Source of the DNA: Clostridiales bacterium
GTDB lineage: Bacteria > Bacillota > Clostridia > Christensenellales > Borkfalkiaceae
Length of the DNA stretch: 5,271 bases
NCBI GenBank assembly: GCA_015069525.1
Contig: SVIK01000087.1
Coordinates: forward strand, 1-5,271
Direction: 5' to 3'
The notes beneath the pieces were generated by a model. The model was not told the origin of the DNA. It did no database searches and saw only the letters and a program-made list of their open reading frames with translations. The translations under genes and the position numbers were made by a program. Positions 1 to 5,271 of this stretch are shown here, piece by piece. Numbering within the stretch: position 1 is the first letter of the stretch; each line of letters opens with the position of its first letter.

Positions 1-2
1 CG

Positions 3-2063
3 CCTATGCAAACGCGGGAAGAAAACTCTTCGTTGTATACGTTGTCGCAACCGAGCGAAGAACCGAAGAGGGAAGAATATCCTTTGGAAAGAAACGATAC
101 GTTCGTTTCGGAAAGAACGGAAAGGGAAGAGCCTTTATTGCGTGACGATTCCGCTTTGGATAGTGGGGAATATCGTCGACACAGCAATATGGACTTGTTC
201 TCGCCTGCAAACCCCAACGTCTTTGGTAATAGCGAAGAAAACCGTGCGTTTGCGCAAGAAACGTTCTCAGATAGAACGGCTACGCGTGAAACGGCGTTTG
301 AGGAGCGTTCGAGGGGATTTGAAATGGAAGAAGCCCGCGACGATAGGGCAGGGATTAACCTTTTTGACGAAGAAGAGGACGACCCTTACGCTCTTCGTTC
401 GGATTTTGACGCTACCCGCTCGATAGAAAGTGAAAGAATTGTTTTGGATGAGCCTACTCGTTTAGAAAGTAGCGATAGATTTTCCGCTTTGGATAACGGC
501 AGGGCGACTGTGGACGTTCCGCCTCCTACGCCGGTGGTGAAACCCGTAGAAAAACCCGTAGAGAAGCCTACGCCACCGCCTCCTCCCAAGCCTCGTGTTA
601 TTCGCCCTTACGTGAAACCGAGATTGGACGATTTTGATTGTAGAGACGGCGAACCGCAAATGAACCCCGAAGAAGTGGAAGAAACCAAAGAAAATATTTT
701 GGCGACGCTTGAAAACTTTAAAATTTCGGGCGCAACGATTGCTTCTACTACGTTTGGACCTACCGTCACCCGTTATAACGTGACGATTCCTCGCAATATT
801 CCCCCTCAAAAGGTAGTGGCACTTGACCAATCAATAGCAATTGGTTTGCGTTCGAGTGGGGTTAATATTTATCCCAACTACGAAGACGGCGTAGTAAGTA
901 TCGAGGTACCGAATAAGGAACGTGATACCGTTCAGCTTGGCTGTATGCTTACGGGCGATACGTTTGTCAACGCGAAGCCCTCGTCCATTATGTTTGCGAT
1001 GGGGAAAGACGCGGGCAATAGAAAGGTTTACGGCGATATTTCCAAGATGATACACTTGCTCGTTGCAGGTTCTTCCGGTTCGGGTAAGAGCGTATTCTTA
1101 GGCTCGCTTATTATTAGCTTGATTTATAAGTATTCGCCCGAAGAACTCCGTTTGATTTTGATTGACCCGAAGAAGACGGAATTCGTATTGTATAACAATT
1201 TGCCTCATTTGATGATAAACGAAATCATTACGGAAGCCCCGAAAGCGGTACAAAGTTTGAACTGGGCTATCGGCGAAATGAACCGTCGCTACGGCTTGTT
1301 CGAACAAATGAGCCGTTCTGGCACGTACGTTGTCAATCTTGACCAATACAACGCGCACGTTGAAAAGACGGAACGATTGCCGAAAATCGTCATTATCATC
1401 GACGAGCTTGCCGATTTGATGTTGGCAGCGAAAAAGGATATCGAAGATAAAATCCAAAACTTGACGCAAAAAGCGCGTGCCGCAGGTATTCACCTCGTCG
1501 TTGCAACGCAACGCCCTTCGACGGACGTAATTACGGGCGTTATCAAGAGCAACTTGCCTACGCGTATTGCCTTTGCTGTGGCGACCGACGTAGACTCTCG
1601 TGTTATTCTCGACCAAACGGGTGCGCAAAAATTGCTTGGTAAAGGGGACTTCTTGTACACGATGCAAGGCATCAATACGCCTGTGCGTGTGCAAAGTGCG
1701 TTCATCTCGTCGGATGATTCACAACGGGTTGTCAACTTTATTAAGGCGAATAACGAAGCGTATTACGACGAAACGGCAACGACGTATATCAACAATGCGC
1801 GCGGTGGTGGCGCTTCGGGGGATTCGTTTGGCGACGGGGATGAGGTAGAGCCCGTATATATCGACGCACTCCGCTACGTTATCATGAGCAATAGTGCTTC
1901 CATTTCCTTAATTCAACGCAAATGCTCCATTGGCTATAACAAGGCGGGTAAGATTGTGGAATGGATGGAAGAAATGGGCTACATTTCCAGCTTTGAAGGC
2001 GCGAAGGCACGGAAAGTGTTGATTACCCAAGAAGAATTTGAAAGCAAATACGGCCCGTTATAA
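3..2063 (+). CDS. ftsK: DNA translocase FtsK/SpoIIIE, 5'-partial (linker, motor and gamma domains)
   Basis: ATP-driven double-stranded DNA pump that moves chromosomal DNA through the division septum. The frame is open to the window's left edge. The first ATG (base 6) has only five bases before it and no visible ribosome site, and no membrane segment is present, so I treat it as N-terminally incomplete; FtsK proteins normally begin with about four membrane helices. Numbering from that ATG: residues 1-200 are a charged, then proline-rich linker; about 215-330 the alpha domain (GPTVTRYNV, VSIEVPNKERD); about 335-575 the RecA-like motor with Walker A GSSGSGKS (355-362), IDPKKTEF (386-393), Walker B IVIIIDELAD (461-470) and ATQRPSTDVITG (500-511); about 617-682 the winged-helix gamma domain (IGYNKAGKIVE, 642-652). 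The stop is TAA. Family assignment is secure; whether the lineage uses it as FtsK or sporulation SpoIIIE cannot be told here. Confidence 0.95.
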   Translation, partial: PMQTREENSSLYTLSQPSEEPKREEYPLERNDTFVSERTEREEPLLRDDSALDSGEYRRHSNMDLFSPANPNVFGNSEENRAFAQETFSDRTATRETAFEERSRGFEMEEARDDRAGINLFDEEEDDPYALRSDFDATRSIESERIVLDEPTRLESSDRFSALDNGRATVDVPPPTPVVKPVEKPVEKPTPPPPPKPRVIRPYVKPRLDDFDCRDGEPQMNPEEVEETKENILATLENFKISGATIASTTFGPTVTRYNVTIPRNIPPQKVVALDQSIAIGLRSSGVNIYPNYEDGVVSIEVPNKERDTVQLGCMLTGDTFVNAKPSSIMFAMGKDAGNRKVYGDISKMIHLLVAGSSGSGKSVFLGSLIISLIYKYSPEELRLILIDPKKTEFVLYNNLPHLMINEIITEAPKAVQSLNWAIGEMNRRYGLFEQMSRSGTYVVNLDQYNAHVEKTERLPKIVIIIDELADLMLAAKKDIEDKIQNLTQKARAAGIHLVVATQRPSTDVITGVIKSNLPTRIAFAVATDVDSRVILDQTGAQKLLGKGDFLYTMQGINTPVRVQSAFISSDDSQRVVNFIKANNEAYYDETATTYINNARGGGASGDSFGDGDEVEPVYIDALRYVIMSNSASISLIQRKCSIGYNKAGKIVEWMEEMGYISSFEGAKARKVLITQEEFESKYGPL
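516..593 (+). repeat. Proline-rich linker segment with tandem KPVE codon repeat
   Basis: This part of the translocase gene encodes residues 171-196, an alternation of Pro, Val, Lys and Glu ending in a run of five prolines. Within it, bases 540-575 form three consecutive 12-base units encoding KPVE, KPVE and KPTP; the first two share the 11-mer AAACCCGTAGA exactly. It joins the acidic, arginine-rich linker to the alpha domain. Low-complexity linkers of this kind are usual between the membrane and motor parts of FtsK and vary in length and composition. The repeat probably arose by replication slippage within an unconstrained linker. Confidence 0.8.
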
Positions 2064-2119
2064 AACAAAAAATTTCTAAAAAACTTTACAAAACAGGCAT
2101 ACGTTTGTCATGTTTGTTG

Positions 2120-2128
2120 TGATATACT
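2120..2128 (+). promoter_or_regulatory. Possible extended -10 promoter for rimO
   Basis: The sequence TGATATACT fits the extended -10 form TGnTATAAT with one mismatch in the hexamer (TATACT, 2123-2128). No good -35 box lies 16-18 bases upstream (TACGTT at 17). TTGTCA at 2105-2110 is too close and TTTACA at 2085-2090 too far. It sits in the only sizeable AT-rich gap of the window, between the translocase and rimO. Transcription would start near 2134-2136, essentially on the ribosome binding site, which is awkward and lowers confidence. Confidence 0.35.
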
Positions 2129-2135
2129 GTATTTG

Positions 2136-2139
2136 AAGG
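2136..2139 (+). promoter_or_regulatory. Ribosome binding site that fixes the rimO start
   Basis: AAGG (within GAAGG, 2135-2139) lies six bases before ATG 2146, a normal spacing. The in-frame TTG at 2140 directly abuts it with no spacer, so it cannot be served by this site. This favours ATG 2146 over the longer reading. Confidence 0.7.
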
Positions 2140-2145
2140 TTGAAA

Positions 2146-3477
2146 ATGTTAACGAAAAAGTTATTCGGCGTGATATCTCTCGGTTGTGATAAAAACCGTG
2201 TGGATACGGAAAAGCTGTTGGGCTTGCTAAAAGATAGGGGTTGTAAAACAACGGACGATTTGTCCAAAGCGCAAATCGTCGTTGTCAATACCTGCGCCTT
2301 TTTGCAGTCGGCAAGAGAGGAAGCGATTGAAACGATTTTAGAGTGTGCCGATTATAAGAAAGGCAAATTGGAAAAAATCGTCGTGACTGGTTGCTTGCCA
2401 CAAAAATTCATTGACGAGTTATTCCTTCCGTTAAACGAGGCGGACGTATTTTTAGGGATTTCCGATTACGAAAAAATCTTTGAGGCATTGGAAGCGTCCT
2501 ATCAAAACGACGCGCGCCAAAATTACGTAGGAAAAGGTCAGGACGGATATTCTTTATCCCGCGTTTTGACAACGGACGAACACGTTGCGTATCTTAAAAT
2601 TGCAGACGGCTGTTATAACCATTGTACCTATTGTTTAATCCCTAAAATTCGTGGAAAATACCGCTCTTACCCGATGGAAAAACTTTTGGATGAGGCGGAT
2701 TCGCTTGGGGACATTTCCGAATTGATTTTGGTTGCACAAGATACGACGCGTTATGGCGAGGACATCTACGGTGAAAATCGTTTCGTGCAATTGATTCGGG
2801 AACTTTCCAAATTGGAAAACATACAAAAAATCAGGCTTTTATATTGCTATCCCGACGTTATTGGGGAAGAATTGATTGAAGAACTTGCCACCAACGATAA
2901 ATTGCTAAAATACGTGGATATTCCTTTGCAACACTCGGAAAATAGGGTGTTAAAGCTTATGAATCGCAAAGGCTCTCGCGAAGGGTATTTGGCGTTGATT
3001 AAACGCCTTCGCGAAAGAATTCCCGATATTGCAATCCGTTCTACGTTTATCAGCGGTTTTCCTACGGAAACGGAGGCGGAATTCGAGGGTATGCGTGCAT
3101 TTATCCGCGAAGCAAAGCTCTTTAATTGTGGTTTCTTTGCGTACTCGCGGGAGCCTGACACGGGGGCGTATCGCTTGCAACCGCAGGTACATCCCAAAAC
3201 GAAAGCACGGCGAGTGCGTGCTTTGTACGAAGAACAATCAAAGATTGCCGATAGTATTTTAAACGGTTTCGTTGGAAAGACGGTAGAGGTGCTTTGCGAC
3301 GGAATCGATTATGAAAAAGGCTGTTTCGTTGGTAGGGCGTATTTTAATGCGCCCGACATCGACGGAAAGATATATTTTAACGTCAACGAGGCGACGCAAG
3401 GGGAGTTTTATCAAGTGAAAATAACCCGTGCGGAAAATTATGATTTATACGGAATAACGGAGGATTTTGCGTTATGA
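2146..3477 (+). CDS. rimO: Ribosomal protein S12 methylthiotransferase RimO
   Basis: Radical-SAM enzyme that adds a methylthio group to the conserved aspartate of ribosomal protein S12 (Asp89 in E. coli), using S-adenosylmethionine and two [4Fe-4S] clusters in the cytoplasm. From ATG 2146 it is 443 residues, a normal length for the family. The N-terminal methylthiotransferase domain has three cluster cysteines: C14 (SLGCDKNRVD), C50 (VNTCAF) and C83 (TGCLP). The radical-SAM domain has C156, C160 and C163 (DGCYNHCTYC), followed by IPKIRGKYRS, DTTRYG and IPLQHS. A C-terminal TRAM domain spans about 365-440 (NAPDIDGKIYF). LGCDKNRVD and IPKIRGKYRS point to RimO rather than the tRNA-modifying MiaB or MtaB. 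All six cysteines are present, so it should be active. The stop codon overlaps the pgsA start. Confidence 0.96.
   Translation: MLTKKLFGVISLGCDKNRVDTEKLLGLLKDRGCKTTDDLSKAQIVVVNTCAFLQSAREEAIETILECADYKKGKLEKIVVTGCLPQKFIDELFLPLNEADVFLGISDYEKIFEALEASYQNDARQNYVGKGQDGYSLSRVLTTDEHVAYLKIADGCYNHCTYCLIPKIRGKYRSYPMEKLLDEADSLGDISELILVAQDTTRYGEDIYGENRFVQLIRELSKLENIQKIRLLYCYPDVIGEELIEELATNDKLLKYVDIPLQHSENRVLKLMNRKGSREGYLALIKRLRERIPDIAIRSTFISGFPTETEAEFEGMRAFIREAKLFNCGFFAYSREPDTGAYRLQPQVHPKTKARRVRALYEEQSKIADSILNGFVGKTVEVLCDGIDYEKGCFVGRAYFNAPDIDGKIYFNVNEATQGEFYQVKITRAENYDLYGITEDFAL
3459..3463 (+). promoter_or_regulatory. pgsA ribosome binding site inside rimO
   Basis: GGAGG lies within the last codons of rimO, ten bases before ATG 3474. 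Together with the ATGA stop/start overlap at 3474-3477 it indicates translational coupling of pgsA to rimO. It supports the short overlap start over any later ATG. Confidence 0.75.
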
Positions 3478-4085
3478 ATTTACCCAATAAAATTTCTTTG
3501 GCGAGAATTTGTTTAATACCCGTTTTTATGGCGGTATTCTTTTTGGATGGGATTTTGCCTTTTAACTACGGCATATCGGCTATTATTTTTGCGATTGCTG
3601 CGCTCACCGATTTTGTAGACGGCAAAATTGCCCGCAAATATAACTTGGTCACCAATCTTGGGAAATTTCTCGACCCGATTGCGGACAAAGTGTTGATTTC
3701 TATCGCTATGGTTTTATTATTGATGTTAAAAGAAACGTTGTTTGCAGGTATGGGTGTTTCGACGAATCTGCTCTATATCCTCACCGTTATTTGCGTTTGC
3801 ATTATTTTAGCGAGGGAATTGATTATCAGCGCTTTCCGTCAAATCGCCGCTGTAAGCGGTTTGGTAATGGCAGCGGATAAGCTTGGTAAATATAAAGCGG
3901 CTTGCCAAGACGTAGCGACGTTCGTGTTGATTTTGGCGACGGATTTGCTTGCGTACGGCTTAGTAGGGCAAATCGTGGCTTGGGTAGGCTTTGCCTTGTT
4001 TGCGCTCGCTACGGTGCTTACAATTATTTCGGGCATATCTTACGTGGTAAAAAACAAACAAGTTTTGAGAGAACAAGCGAACTGA
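3474..4085 (+). CDS. pgsA: CDP-diacylglycerol--glycerol-3-phosphate 3-phosphatidyltransferase PgsA
   Basis: Integral membrane enzyme that makes phosphatidylglycerol phosphate from CDP-diacylglycerol and sn-glycerol 3-phosphate, the committed step to phosphatidylglycerol and cardiolipin. The 203-residue length is close to the family norm. The complete CDP-alcohol phosphotransferase signature Dx2DGx2ARx8Gx3Dx3D is present as D46, D49, G50, A53, R54, G63, D67 and D71; these aspartates bind metal and carry out catalysis in the family. PgsA-like features follow: an ARELIISAFR segment (113-122) and ADKLGKYKAACQ (134-145). Hydrophobic stretches near residues 7-25, 31-46, 72-86, 98-120, 147-163 and 165-191 fit about six membrane helices. 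NKISLARICLIP at the N-terminus is typical of PgsA. The stop is TGA. Other family members (phosphatidylserine or cardiolipin synthases) are less likely given length, N-terminus and context. Confidence 0.94.
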   Translation: MNLPNKISLARICLIPVFMAVFFLDGILPFNYGISAIIFAIAALTDFVDGKIARKYNLVTNLGKFLDPIADKVLISIAMVLLLMLKETLFAGMGVSTNLLYILTVICVCIILARELIISAFRQIAAVSGLVMAADKLGKYKAACQDVATFVLILATDLLAYGLVGQIVAWVGFALFALATVLTIISGISYVVKNKQVLREQAN

Positions 4086-4104
4086 TAAAATTAAGGATTT
4101 ACAC

Positions 4105-5211
4105 ATGAAAAACGTTTGTATCGTATGGAAAATAGAACAGTACGGTAATGCCGAACGCGGATTGAAAAACGCGCTCGACGCGTTTCGTGTGGGCGGATAC
4201 GTGTTTGAAGAAACGCGTACGCTGGTTAACGTGGACGAAAAACGTTTGCTCGCAACGATAAATTCTGTCTTGGCTGAATACGATAACGTTGTCGTATTAA
4301 CCCCTGCTAATTATTTAATGCACACGAAAACAGGGCTTTCTATACAGCTTGGTGAAGAGAATTTCCAAGGCGTGGCAAGCGGAGCTGGGATTTTTACGAA
4401 AAAAGAAAAATCCGTATTCGTGCTACCGCTTGACGGCGCGGAGGCGGGCAAAGAAAGGATAAGAGAGCTGGCTCTTCCGTATTTGGAACGCAAATACGGT
4501 ACTCGTCTTGATAGGACGGTTATCCGTGCGGTGGGGGCTAACGAACAACACGTTAAAAACCTCTTATTAAAAGCGGGAAGCATCGATAACGGAAAGATGC
4601 AATACTTTTATTCCCGTTCTTTTGACGAGGACGTGATAGAAATTCTTTACGATGAAAACGTTTCTAAGCGCGTTGCCGATGACGTGTTGCGCGTCTTTGC
4701 AGAGGGCTTAGACGAGAGTGTTTATGCGCTCGACGATACGCCATTGGCGGAACAGCTTGTGAGGTTATTGAAATTACGCTCCAAAAAAATCAGCGTGGCG
4801 GAGTCGTTCACGGGAGGTGGCGTTGCAAAACGTATCGTTTCCGTGTCGGGTGCAAGCGAAGTGTATTACGAGGGATTGAACGTTTATGCGGAACGTGCGA
4901 AGATGAAACGTTTAGGGATAAACGAATTTGCTTTGCAATCGTTTGGTCCTGTATCCGACCAAATCGCTTACGAAATGGCGGCGAGCTTGATTGCAACGGG
5001 GGATTGTGATATTTCCATCGCAACGACGGGGCTTGCAGGGCCGAAATCGGATAGAACGATGCTCCCCGTAGGGCTTTGCTATATTGCGATTGGTACGAAG
5101 GAAAGAGTGTTCGTATACCGTTATAAGTTTGACGGAACGAGAGAGGATATTACGGAAAAAGCGATAAATTATGCATTATTTTTGGCGTATAAACAGCTGA
5201 AAAATATGTAA
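4105..5211 (+). CDS. cinA: CinA-family protein: degenerate COG1058 domain fused to PncC-like nicotinamide-nucleotide amidase domain
   Basis: Start ATG 4105 has AAGGA (4093-4097) seven bases upstream; 368 residues, shorter than the roughly 410 usual for CinA. The C-terminal part (about 210-368) is PncC-like, a domain known to deamidate nicotinamide mononucleotide in NAD salvage. It shows AESFTGG (232-238, with the conserved Ser and Thr but Phe for the common Cys), VYAERAK (260-266), ATTGLAGP (306-313) and PVGLCYIAIG (321-330). The middle part (about 136-205) matches the KH-like linker of CinA. The N-terminal part (1-130) follows the CinA fold order but lacks recognisable GTELL, GGLGPT and LPGPP signatures; VVVLTPANY stands where VITTGGLGPT is expected. 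The N-terminal activity reported for the family (ADP-ribose pyrophosphatase) is therefore doubtful here; amidase activity is likely but inferred. It lies 19 bases after pgsA, probably cotranscribed. Confidence 0.88.
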   Translation: MKNVCIVWKIEQYGNAERGLKNALDAFRVGGYVFEETRTLVNVDEKRLLATINSVLAEYDNVVVLTPANYLMHTKTGLSIQLGEENFQGVASGAGIFTKKEKSVFVLPLDGAEAGKERIRELALPYLERKYGTRLDRTVIRAVGANEQHVKNLLLKAGSIDNGKMQYFYSRSFDEDVIEILYDENVSKRVADDVLRVFAEGLDESVYALDDTPLAEQLVRLLKLRSKKISVAESFTGGGVAKRIVSVSGASEVYYEGLNVYAERAKMKRLGINEFALQSFGPVSDQIAYEMAASLIATGDCDISIATTGLAGPKSDRTMLPVGLCYIAIGTKERVFVYRYKFDGTREDITEKAINYALFLAYKQLKNM

Positions 5212-5238
5212 AATAAGGATAAGAGAAAATAATTAAAC

Positions 5239-5243
5239 AGGAG
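5239..5243 (+). promoter_or_regulatory. Ribosome binding site of the downstream gene
   Basis: AGGAG stands seven bases before ATG 5251, the best-placed Shine-Dalgarno site in the window. An in-frame TAA at 5230-5232 lies just upstream, so the coding region cannot extend further left than the short gap. A second, unused AAGGAT occurs at 5215-5220. Confidence 0.75.
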
Positions 5244-5250
5244 ATATAAC

Positions 5251-5271
5251 ATGGCGAACGAAAGAATACGG
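5251..5271 (+). CDS. Start of a 3'-truncated gene, probably recA by position
   Basis: Only seven codons are visible (MANERIR) before the window ends. The start is supported by an AGGAG site at ideal spacing and an in-frame stop upstream. recA follows cinA in many Firmicutes, and RecA proteins often begin with a short Met-Ala-Asn- or Met-Ser-led lysine- and glutamate-rich stretch, so recA is the leading guess. The residues alone do not identify it; another common neighbour in this region is the RNase Y gene. The 39-base gap from cinA holds no terminator, so cotranscription is plausible. Confidence 0.6.

Noticed and set aside
6..8. ATG at base 6 as the true start of a soluble, membrane-free FtsK
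   Set aside because: The frame is open through the left edge and there is too little upstream sequence to show a ribosome site. A truncated normal FtsK is the simpler reading.
462..830. A - strand open frame opposite the FtsK linker and alpha domain
   Set aside because: Its Arg-rich, low-complexity product is the reverse complement of the proline-rich linker; no ribosome site or homology is apparent.
1098..1694. A 198-residue open frame on the - strand
   Set aside because: It lies entirely opposite the conserved FtsK motor domain, has no family features I recognise, and its composition (Arg- and Asn-rich) is what the antisense of this codon usage produces.
2064..2120. Possible terminator after the translocase gene (AAACA at 2091-2095 pairing with TGTTT at 2111-2115)
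   Set aside because: The stem is only five AT-rich pairs with a 15-base loop and no following T run, so it cannot act as an intrinsic terminator.
2847..3237. Two overlapping - strand open frames opposite rimO
   Set aside because: Both are shadows of the rimO radical-SAM and TRAM coding sequence, with no plausible domain.
5212..5250. SOS (LexA/Cheo) box upstream of the putative recA
   Set aside because: I looked for GAAC-N4-GTTC-like dyads in the gap and the end of cinA and found none.
5209..5250. Promoter for the last gene, using TAAAAT (5209-5214) or TATAAC (5245-5250) as -10
   Set aside because: TAAAAT has no usable -35 box at 16-18 bases, and TATAAC directly abuts the start codon. Both are expected by chance in an AT-rich gap.
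1..5271. tRNA or rRNA genes, CRISPR arrays, insertion sequences or attachment sites
   Set aside because: No repeated spacer pattern, transposase motif, terminal inverted repeat or tRNA-like fold was seen; coding sequence fills nearly the whole window.

Overview
The window carries an ordinary, densely packed bacterial housekeeping cluster. All genes are on the + strand, in the order DNA translocase FtsK/SpoIIIE (3' part), rimO, pgsA, a CinA-family gene, and the first seven codons of a further gene that is probably recA by position. This order (ftsK/spoIIIE, rimO, pgsA, cinA, recA) is familiar from Firmicutes, especially Clostridia. With purine-rich Shine-Dalgarno sites, moderate GC by eye and heavy use of CpG-containing codons such as ACG, CGT and GCG, it suggests an uncultured clostridial bacterium. 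The assignment below class level is not supported by anything I can see.

Layout: bases 3-2063 encode the cytoplasmic linker and complete motor plus gamma domain of an FtsK/SpoIIIE translocase. The membrane domain, if present, lies upstream of the window. An 82-base AT-rich gap follows, with a possible extended -10 promoter. rimO (2146-3477) overlaps pgsA (3474-4085) by four bases (ATGA). After 19 bases comes the CinA-like gene (4105-5211). After another 39 bases a well-placed ribosome binding site precedes ATG 5251, which runs off the window end. I see no transcription terminator between any of the genes, so at least rimO to the last gene could be one transcript.

The genes do not form a single pathway. 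They combine chromosome segregation (FtsK), ribosomal protein S12 modification (RimO), phosphatidylglycerol synthesis (PgsA) and probable pyridine-nucleotide salvage (CinA). Clustering appears to reflect ancestral gene order and shared transcription.

I found no mobile element, CRISPR array, RNA gene or novel system. The most notable points are: a CinA protein whose N-terminal COG1058 domain seems to have lost its signature loops while the C-terminal PncC-like domain keeps its motifs; an FtsK motor with several departures from family consensus, including Lys where the DNA-reading Arg of the gamma domain normally sits; and a possible rimO promoter placed so close to the gene that its transcript would begin at the ribosome binding site.
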